Positions 49,169-55,946 of a DNA stretch of 64,000 nucleotides are shown here, in pieces. This DNA comes from a virus. The position numbers and the translations under genes were made by a program. Numbering within the stretch: position 1 is the first letter of the stretch; the number at the start of each line of letters is the position of its first letter. The stretch covers positions 56,022 to 120,021 of the IMG/VR virus record IMGVR_UViG_3300044981_000204; one strand, 5' to 3'. Under the pieces are notes generated by a model that saw nothing but the letters and a program-made list of their open reading frames with translations, searched no databases and was not told the DNA's origin.

Positions 49169-49384
49169 CTACGTAACCATCTTCGCGACGTTGGCGTCGA
49201 GCTGGCATTTGGGGCAGACCTGCTCTACCAGGTGCTTGATCCTGGTCCCGGTCAGCGTCGGGAACGCGGCCGAGTGGGGAACCCCCTTCGACCTGGCCTC
49301 CAGGCCCGAGGCTGGCACCTCGAACTCGTCGATGTCGCCGCACTTGCGGCATTTTATCTGGACCCTGGTCGTTCGCTCGGCCAC
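49169..49384 (-). CDS. Zinc-ribbon protein, 71 aa
   Basis: IKCRKCGDIDEFEVPASGLE and QVCPKCQLDANVAKMV hold two CxxC pairs. Basic start. Likely a zinc-ribbon domain protein. Confidence 0.62.
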   Translation of the reverse strand: MAERTTRVQIKCRKCGDIDEFEVPASGLEARSKGVPHSAAFPTLTGTRIKHLVEQVCPKCQLDANVAKMVT

Positions 49385-49387
49385 GAG

Positions 49388-49705
49388 CTAGTCCTCGTCC
49401 TCGTCGAAGTCTCCGTCATCCTGGACCTCGTCCTCGTCGAAGTCTCCGTCATCTTGGTCCTCGACCCCGTCCTTGGGCTCGCAAACCTCCATGAGGGCGC
49501 AGAGCAGGTTGTTGTAGTCGCCCGACGTGCACTTGTCGAGCACCGCGTCGACGTCTTCCTTGGGCCACCGCTCTCGCTGCGCTTGGCGCTTGAACGCGCC
49601 CATGAGGGCAAAGGCGTTGCCGTCCAGTCCCACTAGGTTTAGGTCCACCTTCTTGCCTGATGTGAGGACCTCCTCGAAGGTCCTCTTGGTCGCTACTTCT
49701 TGCAT
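49388..49705 (-). CDS. Phage protein with repeated acidic tail, 105 aa
   Basis: ATG at 49703-49705 (AGGAGG seven bases upstream). GNAFALMGAFKRQAQRERWP, then VLDKCTSGDYNNLLCALMEV is a common phage helical domain of unknown function. The C-terminus is a tandem duplication of VQDDGDFDEDE-like units, encoded by an imperfect repeat at 49388-49455. The tail may bind basic partners. Confidence 0.62.
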   Translation of the reverse strand: MQEVATKRTFEEVLTSGKKVDLNLVGLDGNAFALMGAFKRQAQRERWPKEDVDAVLDKCTSGDYNNLLCALMEVCEPKDGVEDQDDGDFDEDEVQDDGDFDEDED

Positions 49706-49718
49706 GGTTCGTCCTCCT

Positions 49719-49973
49719 TTACCCATCTTTGGACCGCAGGTCGATCCCGAGGTCGCACAGCTCGGACCACTCGGTCGAGTCCATCAGGCTCGCCCCGGAT
49801 AGGAACTTGTTCCTGAGTTCCCCCAGGAGGCGGTCGACCCTTCCCAGGCATGCCAACCTAACGACGGCCTTTTCTTTCTCAAGGAGCGGCTGGGCCTTCT
49901 GCGACCCCAGCTTCTTCGCCAGGGCCAAGAACGAGCCGCCCGCTTCTTCGAGCTGCTGGATGTAGCGGTGCAT
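49719..49973 (-). CDS. Helical hypothetical protein, 84 aa
   Basis: Starts MHRYIQQLEEAGGSFLALAK; a long amphipathic helix with Lys/Glu pairs, then DSTEWSELCDLGIDL. Three bases from the next gene. Unrecognised. Confidence 0.5.
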   Translation of the reverse strand: MHRYIQQLEEAGGSFLALAKKLGSQKAQPLLEKEKAVVRLACLGRVDRLLGELRNKFLSGASLMDSTEWSELCDLGIDLRSKDG

Positions 49974-49976
49974 GCC

Positions 49977-50444
49977 CTAGGCCCACCTCAGGCAGTCGGC
50001 GTTCAGGAGCGTGGACCGGTAGTACTGAAGTAGGCGCACCGGGCTCTGCCTCGTGCGGATAGCCCCGCGAGCTGCGCCGGCGGCGACCAGGTCGAAGACG
50101 TCGGGCTCGGGGATCTCGGCCACCCTAGTGATCTTCCCGGTCTTGGGGTCTTTCTTGTCGACCCCGTACTTCTGCATCACCGCTGGGTCGAAGAGGACCT
50201 GCTGCAGTTGCGCCACCTGGGGTGTGCTGTGCCACCGCGGCGGCTGCTTCAGCAGCGTGTACACCACGTTTGGCCTAGGCTTGCTTCCGGACGCCACCCG
50301 CCTGGACTCTCGACCGGCCTTGGCTGCCTCCAGCTTCTCTGTTAGCTCGTCCACCATCGACATCGGCGCGGCTGCCGCAGCCGGAGCGCCGAGGACGGGT
50401 TCTTTCGCGACGGCGGCGGCCGCCGACTTTTGCTTCCTTGCCAT
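49977..50444 (-). CDS. Repeated-family protein C
   Basis: 155 aa from the ATG at 50442-50444 (AAGGAG upstream). An Ala/Lys-rich disordered N-terminus leads to VVYTLLKQPPRWHSTPQVAQ and the shared end IRTRQSPVRLLQYYRSTLLN, then ADCLRW. Closest relative is protein D at 61.5 kb. Its promoter CCGTGGTACAAT lies at 50491-50502, followed by a small GC hairpin in the leader. Confidence 0.62.
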   Translation of the reverse strand: MARKQKSAAAAVAKEPVLGAPAAAAAPMSMVDELTEKLEAAKAGRESRRVASGSKPRPNVVYTLLKQPPRWHSTPQVAQLQQVLFDPAVMQKYGVDKKDPKTGKITRVAEIPEPDVFDLVAAGAARGAIRTRQSPVRLLQYYRSTLLNADCLRWA

Positions 50445-50490
50445 AGTGCTTTTCTCCTTTGTGCCGGGCACCGCCCGGCCTCATACTACC

Positions 50491-50502
50491 ATTGTACCAC
50501 GG
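50491..50502 (-). promoter_or_regulatory. Promoter-like CCGTGGTACAAT
   Basis: Same 12-mer as at 32571 and 37811. Between it and the gene lies a CCGGGC-GGT-GCCCGG leader hairpin. Confidence 0.5.
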
Positions 50503-50578
50503 TCCTGTGCCCTAGGGTGCGGATATGTGTGTTCCGGGTTGCCCGAGGGCATATTCCCGATCAAAATTTCCTCAATCG

Positions 50579-50818
50579 CTATGGGTTGGGGCCCTTGGGC
50601 AGGACGCGTCGAGACAACTCCCCTATCTTATCGTCGAGATGGTCGAGCAGCCCAACCCACCGCAGGTACACCTTCGCGGGCACAAGCACAGCTAGCGGAG
50701 GCCCCACGTCCCCGTCCACGAGCTCGACGGCGTCCCCCATCATCCCTAGGTCGAGGGCCGACATCTCCCTGAGGTCGTCCAGGCGGAGCCGGACCATCGG
50801 CTTATCCCAAGGGTTCAT
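50579..50818 (-). CDS. Hypothetical protein, 79 aa
   Basis: Starts MNPWDKPMVRLRLDDLREMS; a strand-rich middle (PPLAVLVPAKVYLRWVGLLD). ATGA overlap with the upstream tiny gene. Unrecognised. Confidence 0.5.
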   Translation of the reverse strand: MNPWDKPMVRLRLDDLREMSALDLGMMGDAVELVDGDVGPPLAVLVPAKVYLRWVGLLDHLDDKIGELSRRVLPKGPNP

Positions 50819-50976
50819 TTGACCCAGATAGCGGTGAACCTAACCCCGTTGTTGAGGGCGGTGACCGTGAACCCGAAGGGGGCGGCCAATAGCTGGTACC
50901 CTAGCTCGTAGAGCTTGTTCAGCTCAACCTCCAGCGTCGAGGCAAGCTCGCACGAGACGACCTTGAACTCGTGCAT
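50815..50976 (-). CDS. Tiny protein, 53 aa
   Basis: ATG at 50974-50976, TGA at 50815-50817. MHEFKVVSCELASTLEVELN, then KLYELGYQLLAAPFGFTV: a compact alpha/beta unit seen in short phage proteins. AGG upstream. No function assigned. Confidence 0.6.
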   Translation of the reverse strand: MHEFKVVSCELASTLEVELNKLYELGYQLLAAPFGFTVTALNNGVRFTAIWVK

Positions 50977-50977
50977 C

Positions 50978-51103
50978 CTACTTACCTCTCCTGATCAGGG
51001 TAACGCTGTTCCCGTTCGGCTTGACCCCGCACTTGGAGCACCTAAGGGTCTTGTTGGACACGATGCGCCCGCATCGGTCGTGTATGAGCCATTTCTTCCT
51101 CAT
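50978..51103 (-). CDS. Tiny zinc-ribbon protein, 41 aa
   Basis: ATG at 51101-51103 after leader R0 (GGGAGG 12 bases upstream). MRKKWLIHDRCGRIVSNKTL then RCSKCGVKPNG: basic with one Cys pair plus one Cys. Tight spacing to the next gene supports it. Confidence 0.55.
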   Translation of the reverse strand: MRKKWLIHDRCGRIVSNKTLRCSKCGVKPNGNSVTLIRRGK

Positions 51104-51121
51104 GGTCTTGACGATCCTCCC

Positions 51122-51217
51122 GACTCCAGGCCCAATGACCCAGTAACCGCCAGCTAGGAGAATTCATCCACCGACGTGGAAATAGCGGTTTGATTCCCTG
51201 CTATTGAGCCTGGGGTC
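51122..51217 (-). promoter_or_regulatory. Structured leader R0
   Basis: GACCCCAGGC (51208-51217) pairs with GCCTGGAGTC (51122-51131). It begins two bases after the upstream stop with TAGGTCCTCCGGACCCC and ends beside the SD of the 41-aa gene. Contains a CCAC-GTCG-GTGG hairpin. Confidence 0.5.
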
Positions 51218-51225
51218 CGGAGGAC

Positions 51226-51408
51226 CTATTGCGGATCCATCTCGAACATGTTCTTTGCCCTTACCTCCGAAATGTCGAGGAACAACGCAGCCGATTTTAC
51301 GGCATGATCCGGGTATGGGGCCGTGCTCTTCCAGTATACTTCCGCCAGTACCTTCAACAGTCGCTTGTGGCGGGCCTCCTGCGCCTTGTACTCGCTGGGC
51401 TTCATCAT
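51226..51408 (-). CDS. Small helical protein, 60 aa
   Basis: ATG-ATG at 51408/51405 after GGGAGGAATCACC. MKPSEYKAQEARHKRLLKVL, then AALFLDISEVRAKNMFEM: basic helix then HTH-like end. Sits between leaders R1 and R0. Confidence 0.5.
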   Translation of the reverse strand: MMKPSEYKAQEARHKRLLKVLAEVYWKSTAPYPDHAVKSAALFLDISEVRAKNMFEMDPQ

Positions 51409-51421
51409 GGTGATTCCTCCC

Positions 51422-51496
51422 GACTCCCGCCTCCCGGGTCCGGCCCCGCGAGCTGTGTCGCGGTGCGAGTTCGGCCTTGTCCTGGAGGCGGGGGTC
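51422..51496 (-). promoter_or_regulatory. Structured leader R1
   Basis: GACCCCCGCCTCC pairs with GGAGGCGGGAGTC; the internal CGCGA...TCGCG hairpin is perfect. Starts with TAGGTCCCCCGGACCCCC after the upstream stop and ends in GGAGTCGGGAGGAATC, giving the SD. Near-identical ends to R0 and R2. Confidence 0.55.
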
Positions 51497-51504
51497 CGGG
51501 GGAC

Positions 51505-51651
51505 CTACCGCAGGCTCTTGTTGAGTACCTTCAGCACCCCTCGCGCCGTAGTGGCTTCCTGCAACTCCTTCGCCAAGCCTGGCTTTCCTTGGAGCTTGAG
51601 GGCCTCGATGGCCCTCATTCGCATCGGGGCGTCTTTCTTGATTTTGATCAT
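51505..51651 (-). CDS. Tiny basic protein, 48 aa
   Basis: ATG at 51649-51651 directly after leader R2 (GGGAGGATTC). MIKIKKDAPMRMRAIEALKL, then TTARGVLKVLNKSLR: a basic amphipathic helix. Below usual gene-finder limits. Possible RNA-binding peptide. Confidence 0.55.
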   Translation of the reverse strand: MIKIKKDAPMRMRAIEALKLQGKPGLAKELQEATTARGVLKVLNKSLR

Positions 51652-51661
51652 GAATCCTCCC

Positions 51662-51729
51662 GACTCCCGACCCAGGCGCCCCAACAGCTGCAGCAGGTCA
51701 ACTGCTGCTAGGAACCGGGGTCGGGGGTC
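51662..51729 (-). promoter_or_regulatory. Structured leader R2
   Basis: GACCCCCGACCC pairs with GGGTCGGGAGTC; inside, GCAGCAG-TTGAC-CTGCTGC is a 7-bp hairpin. Ends GGGAGTCGGGAGGATTC then ATG. Confidence 0.55.
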
Positions 51730-51774
51730 CGAAGTTCGATCCAGCGCTACCGGACCGACGTGTCGGACGGGGAC

Positions 51775-51852
51775 TTATCTGGGCCCCCTGCCAGCATCTG
51801 TTATGGTGACGATGTCCAACCCTCCGTTTTTGTCGTGCGCCCTGATGTTCAT
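51775..51852 (-). CDS. Very small protein, 25 aa
   Basis: ATG at 51850-51852, TAA at 51775-51777. MNIRAHDKNGGLDIVTITDA, then GRGPR. No clear SD. Tentative; kept because it fills a gap between structured leaders and reads as protein rather than leader. Confidence 0.3.
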   Translation of the reverse strand: MNIRAHDKNGGLDIVTITDAGRGPR

Positions 51853-51907
51853 CCTGCAGAGATGAAGGAGTGCAGGGTCTTGCCGAAAATCACGAAGAAA
51901 AAGTCGC

Positions 51908-51961
51908 GGGGGCCGGGTCGCCGCAATGGCTGCTAGTTGACCGCCTGAAACCTCGGCCCCC
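51908..51961 (-). promoter_or_regulatory. Hairpin element with 8-bp outer stem
   Basis: GGGGGCCG at 51908-51915 pairs with CGGCCCCC at 51954-51961 around a ~38-base loop; a T-rich stretch follows on the - strand. Could end the 85-aa gene's transcript or be another leader of the R type. Confidence 0.35.
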
Positions 51962-51987
51962 AATCCGTCAAACTGACGGAATATCGA

Positions 51988-52245
51988 TCACGTTGAAGCC
52001 CAAACTCGGTTCTCGTCGAACCAGTCCCACAGCCGCTCCAGCGACGCGTTGAACCAGTCCAATTCGTTCGCCGTGGCGGCGTTGTCCAGCTTGTCGAGGA
52101 GCGGCTTCGCCCCGAGCGCGAGGCCCCCGGGCAACTTCGCGACCTCCCCGCGTATCCCCTTGGCTGCCCTGACCATGTCCTCCTGCGACTCGCCGTCGAC
52201 GTCGAGGTACCGCCTTATGCTGACCTTGTATAGCCACCTTGCCAT
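51988..52245 (-). CDS. Hypothetical protein, 85 aa
   Basis: ATG at 52245 with GGAGGA upstream. MARWLYKVSIRRYLDVDGES, then RLWDWFDENRVW: mixed alpha/beta with Trp-rich end. Unrecognised. Confidence 0.55.
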   Translation of the reverse strand: MARWLYKVSIRRYLDVDGESQEDMVRAAKGIRGEVAKLPGGLALGAKPLLDKLDNAATANELDWFNASLERLWDWFDENRVWAST

Positions 52246-52268
52246 GGTGTTCCTCCTCCACTATAAAA

Positions 52269-52478
52269 TCACCTAGCGCTGATCCATTGCCAGCTCCCGA
52301 GGACGTCCATCCTGTAGCTGCCCAGCATGTCGTGCTTGCGCAGGTGGTGCTCCCACGAGCCCCGAGGAGGCTTGCTGGGCCAGAGGTGGAAGATCCTCAG
52401 GCCCACTTCTTCAGCTATCTGCAGAGCGTGGTTCCTGTCCCCCACCTCGCGCTCTAACCCCTTGTACCTCATCCACAT
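52269..52478 (-). CDS. Hypothetical protein, 69 aa
   Basis: Start ATG at 52476-52478 (a second ATG two codons later). MWMRYKGLEREVGDRNHALQ, then IAEEVGLRIFHLWPSKPPRG. The open frame continues upstream but that part shadows the tiny membrane gene. Unrecognised. Confidence 0.5.
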   Translation of the reverse strand: MWMRYKGLEREVGDRNHALQIAEEVGLRIFHLWPSKPPRGSWEHHLRKHDMLGSYRMDVLGSWQWISAR

Positions 52479-52489
52479 GGGCCTGGAGC

Positions 52490-52585
52490 TCAGTGACCGG
52501 AGTCGGAGACCAGCAGCAGCCAGACTATCCCGACCCCGATAGCGATGATCAGGAGTTCCACCAGCGCGCGACCGACCTTCCTCAA
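52490..52585 (-). CDS. Tiny membrane protein, 31 aa
   Basis: TTG at 52583-52585 with GAGGTGGGAAG just before it. LVELLIIAIGVGIVWLLLV is one transmembrane helix with a Lys/Arg N-terminus and short polar C-terminus. Second such protein in the window; could be a lysis regulator or membrane-active peptide. Tentative because of its size. Confidence 0.4.
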   Translation of the reverse strand: MRKVGRALVELLIIAIGVGIVWLLLVSDSGH

Positions 52586-52649
52586 CTTCCCACCTCATCA
52601 AATACCTTTACGAGCCATCGAATTTTCGGGGATTCTGTTGCCAGGCTCC

Positions 52650-53014
52650 CCTAGGGCCCCGCTACGCGCGGCCTATTAGGCCGCGTACGCCAGGACCAGG
52701 GGTTGAACCCGGGGCCTGACTGGCATGGTGACTACCTTTTTGGCGGCACCTGTGGTTTGCTACGTTCCAGGGCAACCTGATGCTAGGTCGACCCGCGGCG
52801 TTCGCCTGCCGATTGCCTCCAGCGCCCCTCACTGCCACGTCGAAACCAATTCGCCCCCACCGAGGGAGTGATGGCACACGTCTTGATGTCCTGCAAGATA
52901 ATTGCGCTCATGCATAGTGTGTTGCCCCATCACTGCCCTGGTGGAGGCGCCGGGGATCGAACCCGGGTCCGCGATAGCTACTCACGCCTTCATCAGCAAA
53001 ATCAATCCCTCACT
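52650..53014 (-). ncRNA. ssrA: Circularly permuted (two-piece) tmRNA
   Basis: On the - strand the acceptor piece comes first: TTCGATC T-loop within CCGGG/CCCGG stem and a 3' end CGCCTCCACCA (CCA at 52939-52941). An ~80-base spacer follows, then the 5' piece starts GGGGGCG (52852-52858) and continues AATTGGTTTCGACGTGG, the tmRNA 5' hallmark. GGGGGCG pairs with CGCCTCC over seven positions with one G-U. CAAAAAGGTAGTC precedes a frame from 52729: Thr-Met-Pro-Val...Leu-Ala-Tyr-Ala-Ala and two stops (TAATAG) within a GCGGCCT/AGGCCGC hairpin. Outer ends are estimates. Confidence 0.82.
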
Positions 53015-53018
53015 CAAT

Positions 53019-53303
53019 CTATTGTACATCGGAGATTTGGCGGTGCACAGGAATGTTGCTGAGTTGTTCCCGATACTCTTGCGGGTGCAGCAGGCAAAAC
53101 GCCGGGAGTCCCGCGAACGTTCCTGGCAGAGTAGTGGCGCACACGTTGCCCTCATAAGTGATACTCCTGCTGTCACCAACGAAGTAGCCGAACTGATCGC
53201 GGATCCGCCCCGGGACCACGATCCCGTCCCAGGTACCTAGTTCGAACTCATGGCTGAGTTTACATCGAAACAGGACCCGGTCTCTGTGCTTGAGCCAGAG
53301 CAT
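53019..53303 (-). CDS. Hypothetical protein, 94 aa
   Basis: MLWLKHRDRVLFRCKLSHEF, then ITYEGNVCATTLPGTFAGLP and FCLLHPQEYREQL: a basic alpha/beta protein. Its last codons (GTA CAA TAG) coincide with the promoter-like CCGATGTACAAT that precedes the tmRNA. Unrecognised. Confidence 0.55.
   Translation of the reverse strand: MLWLKHRDRVLFRCKLSHEFELGTWDGIVVPGRIRDQFGYFVGDSRSITYEGNVCATTLPGTFAGLPAFCLLHPQEYREQLSNIPVHRQISDVQ
53021..53032 (-). promoter_or_regulatory. Promoter-like CCGATGTACAAT before the tmRNA
   Basis: Fits the CCG-N3-TANAAT family; a start ~7 bases further on would begin the pre-tmRNA near 53014. It overlaps the end of the 94-aa gene. Confidence 0.45.
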
Positions 53304-53308
53304 AGACC

Positions 53309-53389
53309 TTACCTCGGCACCCTGCGCACGTGCTCGTGCGGCCGCTGCTTCCCGTCCTTCCCCTTCCGCCCCATGTGGTGGGTCGTCAC
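53309..53389 (-). CDS. Tiny basic peptide, 26 aa
   Basis: GTG at 53387-53389 in a GTGA overlap, TAA at 53309-53311. HHMGRKGKDGKQRPHEHVRR: His/Arg/Lys-rich. No SD of its own; translation would depend on coupling to the previous gene. Tentative. Confidence 0.35.
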   Translation of the reverse strand: MTTHHMGRKGKDGKQRPHEHVRRVPR

Positions 53390-53481
53390 GTTCTCACCAC
53401 GCCCTCTACCGTGCAGGTGTTCTTGAACTTGGTCCGCGGCCTGCGGCCGAGGTCTCGGATCCTGCTATTTGCCCTTGCCAC
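53386..53481 (-). CDS. Tiny basic peptide, 31 aa
   Basis: GTG at 53479-53481 with GGGAGG five bases upstream, so the start is better supported than its size suggests. NSRIRDLGRRPRTKFKNT is strongly basic, as in RNA-binding peptides. Confidence 0.4.
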   Translation of the reverse strand: MARANSRIRDLGRRPRTKFKNTCTVEGVVRT

Positions 53482-53623
53482 TATTGCCTCCCTTTTCCAC
53501 GGCCTCGAGGAGCTTCAAGGCCTCGTCGGCCCTATCGGCTGCCTCGGCAACCGTCAAGTTCTTCCTATCGATGTGGAAGAAGAACACGTCCACCCAAAAA
53601 CTGACCTGTTTCTCTTTTCTCAA
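53465..53623 (-). CDS. Small helical protein, 52 aa
   Basis: TTG at 53621-53623 with AGGGAGG upstream. KQVSFWVDVFFFHIDRKNLT, then ADRADEALKLLEAVEKGGNS: strand then amphipathic helix. Overlaps the 31-aa peptide by 17 bases. Confidence 0.5.
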   Translation of the reverse strand: MRKEKQVSFWVDVFFFHIDRKNLTVAEAADRADEALKLLEAVEKGGNSGKGK

Positions 53624-53843
53624 TCTAATGAACCTCCCTAGGTAGCCCGCCGAGGGACGTCAGGTATGGGCGGGCTGGGTTTGAACCAGCGTAGGACGCA
53701 GGAACATTGGAAGGTCCCTCCCCACCCTGCAAAGTGGGGTTTAAGATACGCCCCGGGGATGAATCGCCGTGGCGCCGCGTGCACCACCACAGTACGACGA
53801 ACCTCTTCCCAACCGCACAGCACTCAGCGGGCTGCCTAGGGAC

Positions 53844-53864
53844 AGGGGGTTGCGGGAACCCCCT
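53844..53864 (-). terminator. Perfect hairpin AGGGGGTT...AACCCCCT
   Basis: 8-bp perfect stem with a 5-base loop, directly after the 111-aa gene stop. A U-run is absent, so it is a probable 3' end element rather than proven terminator. The rest of 53624-53875 contains a T-arm-like hairpin but no gene I trust. Confidence 0.4.
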
Positions 53865-53875
53865 GGTTGGTTGCC

Positions 53876-54211
53876 TCAGTTCCTCCGCGGCCTGGCCGCG
53901 TGCTCCCGAAGCTGCCACGCCTTGACCAGAAGCAGGCGGTCGGCCTGGTCGCCCTCGAGGAACATGAGGAGTCCCTCCTCACCGGTGAACCCGAAGACGT
54001 CCTCGCCGCTGTAGTCGCCGCGGCCGCCCCACAGCCTCAGGTACCCCGACCCGTCGGGGCCCACGTTGATCCGAACCTCCTCGCCGCTGCCGGGTCGGCA
54101 GACCTGCGAGTTGAACTCCCTCAGGAGCCGTATCGCTCGCTCGTGGGCGTTCTCGCCGACGGGGCGTTTGACCGCGTCGTCGTGGTGCTTTTTGCTTCCG
54201 TTCTCAGCCAT
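53876..54211 (-). CDS. Hypothetical protein, 111 aa
   Basis: ATG at 54209-54211 (GGGAGA upstream) and CCGAGGTATGGT at 54231-54242. NAHERAIRLLREFNSQVCRP, then VFGFTGEEGLLMFLEGDQAD: likely a small alpha/beta phage protein. Unrecognised. Confidence 0.55.
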   Translation of the reverse strand: MAENGSKKHHDDAVKRPVGENAHERAIRLLREFNSQVCRPGSGEEVRINVGPDGSGYLRLWGGRGDYSGEDVFGFTGEEGLLMFLEGDQADRLLLVKAWQLREHAARPRRN

Positions 54212-54272
54212 CAATTTTCTCCCTATGCTTACCATACCTCGGAACAACACGTTTTTTACCTGATTTGAACAG

Positions 54273-54680
54273 TTAGTTGTTCTTCGCTCCCGCCGCCTTC
54301 CTCACGGCGGCCAGCTCACTCCTCAGTGACCCTAGCAGAGCGTCGAACTTCGGGTCCGACTCCCGCAGGACCCAACCCAGGGTGCTGTAGATGATCGCGG
54401 TCAGCGCATTGCGCTCCTGCGGCTCGCCGCCTAGCGCTGAGGCGGCCAGCAGGAAGCCGACGTCGGAGCGGGCAGAGCGGAGCTCCTCCTCGGGCCTCAC
54501 GGCGGGAGTTTGCTGGCACCTGGCAACTTCTACTAGGTTGCCGAGGACCGACTCTAGTTCGGCGATCATGCCCTCGTTGCGGTCGAAGTTCTTGGAGCAA
54601 GTGGTGGCGCCCTTGAGTGCCTCCAACCGATTGCGTAGGTTCTGCACCAGTTCGGGAAGCGTCGCCACTGCCTCACTCAT
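54273..54680 (-). CDS. Hypothetical protein, 135 aa
   Basis: Helical throughout (TLPELVQNLRNRLEALKGAT; EEELRSARSDVGFLLAASAL), probably coiled coil. Start overlaps the upstream stop by eight bases. Unrecognised. Confidence 0.55.
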   Translation of the reverse strand: MSEAVATLPELVQNLRNRLEALKGATTCSKNFDRNEGMIAELESVLGNLVEVARCQQTPAVRPEEELRSARSDVGFLLAASALGGEPQERNALTAIIYSTLGWVLRESDPKFDALLGSLRSELAAVRKAAGAKNN

Positions 54681-55161
54681 AGTCCGCCAGGCACCCGTAG
54701 CCGTCCTCGACGTCGGGTGTATTTTGCTCCCAGTATTCGTAGCGGCGCTCCAGGAGGCTGAAGAGCCACTGGAACGGCTTGATCAGGCGGTCGTTCTCGA
54801 AGAACTTCTTGCCGCCCCAACTGCGGAAGTGGACCGTCGCCCACCACGCTATGCAGGTCCCCACCTTGATGGTCAGGCGCCCGCAGCAAATCTGCCAGGT
54901 CTCGCCAGCGTACGAGTCGACGGGCTCGCCGGTCGGCCAGCGGCCCATCGGCTCCGCGTGGGTCCGCTCCCTAGTGCAGCAGATCGGCCCCAACCTCACC
55001 GAGCGGCCGCGGTACGGGGCGAACCAGGGCCGCTTGGCCGTGGTGGCCTCGACGTAGGCGGCCTGGCAGCGCAGGCACGTTGTGTCGACGTAGCCGGAGT
55101 CGTAGTCCACTGGGGGGTTTACTATCAACTTCTTGCAGCCCTGGCAGTTGAACTCCTTCAT
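54673..55161 (-). CDS. Cys-rich hypothetical protein, 162 aa
   Basis: ATG at 55159-55161 (AGGAGG upstream). MKEFNCQGCKKLIVNPP and TTCLRCQAAYVEAT form a zinc ribbon; CC pairs follow at GPICCTRE and QICCGRL. The C-terminus (FRSWGGKKFFENDRLIKPFQ) is aromatic-basic. Unknown function. Confidence 0.6.
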   Translation of the reverse strand: MKEFNCQGCKKLIVNPPVDYDSGYVDTTCLRCQAAYVEATTAKRPWFAPYRGRSVRLGPICCTRERTHAEPMGRWPTGEPVDSYAGETWQICCGRLTIKVGTCIAWWATVHFRSWGGKKFFENDRLIKPFQWLFSLLERRYEYWEQNTPDVEDGYGCLADYE

Positions 55162-55168
55162 AATCCTC

Positions 55169-55465
55169 CTAACCCAAGCACCCGCAGCCAATCAACTGTC
55201 CCCCGCACCTCGGGCACCGCTCCGCGTCGCAGCCGAGGTGGTGCGCGGCGCCGACCCTTACGTTGCAGTCGTGGCACGCGGGCGGGGGGTCCTCGCCGAC
55301 CTTCCAGCCCTCCTTGGGGTTGCCGTAGCCGACCCGGACGAAGTCCTCGCCGCGGATGGTCAGCAGCTCGACTCCGCACGAGCCGCCCGGCGACATCAGC
55401 CCAAAGCAGGCGGAGCACAGCGCATGTTGGACCTCCCTAGCACAAGGATTTCCTCCTTCAATCAT
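55169..55465 (-). CDS. Cys/His-rich protein, 98 aa
   Basis: CSACFGLMSPGGSCGVELLT at the N-terminus, and ACHDCNVRVGAAHHLGCDAE, then RCPRCGGQLIGCGC at the end. At least nine Cys and two His suggest two zinc sites. A recurring type in phage genomes, function unknown. The listed ATG overlaps the previous gene; the true start could be slightly downstream. Confidence 0.6.
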   Translation of the reverse strand: MIEGGNPCAREVQHALCSACFGLMSPGGSCGVELLTIRGEDFVRVGYGNPKEGWKVGEDPPPACHDCNVRVGAAHHLGCDAERCPRCGGQLIGCGCLG

Positions 55466-55946
55466 GGGCGCCGCACTTGGAGCACCTTCCCGCGGGGAAG
55501 ACCCCGTAGGAGTACTCGTGGTCGCAAGGCACCTTCCCCACCGGCGCGATAGACGCTAAATTGGCCGCGTCCTCTGCTCCTGTTGGATCGTTGGTCCAGA
55601 AGAATTTTCGGACCATCGCCTCTAACGCTTGTCTGGTGCCGACATACTCGACCTGCTCATAGTTGCCGAAGTTGCCTCGGATGGCCCTGTGGATGTTCGA
55701 CGCGTCCAGCCACCCCTGGAAGTACTCCTCCTTGAGGTCCGCGGTGTCGAGCTCGACCCTGCAAAGGGTCGCGCCGACGGCGGCGAGGCCCTGGTCGTGA
55801 AGGACCGATTTGCAGAAGTCGACGACGGCAGGCTCGCAGGATTGATCCCTCAGGGCGTTGATGCAGTAAGCGGTGTGCTCCGGGACCATCATGCCGATCT
55901 CCTCGGCGTAGGACTCCAGCTGCTCGTCCTTCTCAGGCGCCGACAT
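55458..55946 (-). CDS. Hypothetical protein, 162 aa
   Basis: ATG at 55944-55946 (AGGAGG four bases upstream; ATG at 55949 also possible). Helical acidic domain (LESYAEEIGMMVPEHTAYCI), then CRVELDTADLKEEYFQGWLD and a C-terminal CDHEYSYGVFPAGRCSKCG zinc ribbon. Unknown role. Confidence 0.6.
   Translation of the reverse strand: MSAPEKDEQLESYAEEIGMMVPEHTAYCINALRDQSCEPAVVDFCKSVLHDQGLAAVGATLCRVELDTADLKEEYFQGWLDASNIHRAIRGNFGNYEQVEYVGTRQALEAMVRKFFWTNDPTGAEDAANLASIAPVGKVPCDHEYSYGVFPAGRCSKCGAHD

Noticed and set aside
52680-52760. CCCCGGGTTCAACCCCTGG as a second tRNA-like T-arm
   Set aside because: It lies inside the tmRNA tag-coding region and has no other tRNA parts.
52662-52877. 71-codon - strand ORF
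   Set aside because: It overlaps the tmRNA 5' piece and has no SD or protein-like composition.
52930-52980. The CCA-ending T-arm as an attP core (tRNA 3' end)
   Set aside because: The permuted tmRNA explains it together with the 5' piece; no integrase is visible in the window.
53650-53770. Hairpin GCTGGTTCAAACCCAGC with GCCCGCCCA, looking like a tRNA T-arm and acceptor
   Set aside because: No D-arm, no consistent acceptor partner and a badly sized anticodon arm; I could not fold a tRNA, so no tRNA gene is called.
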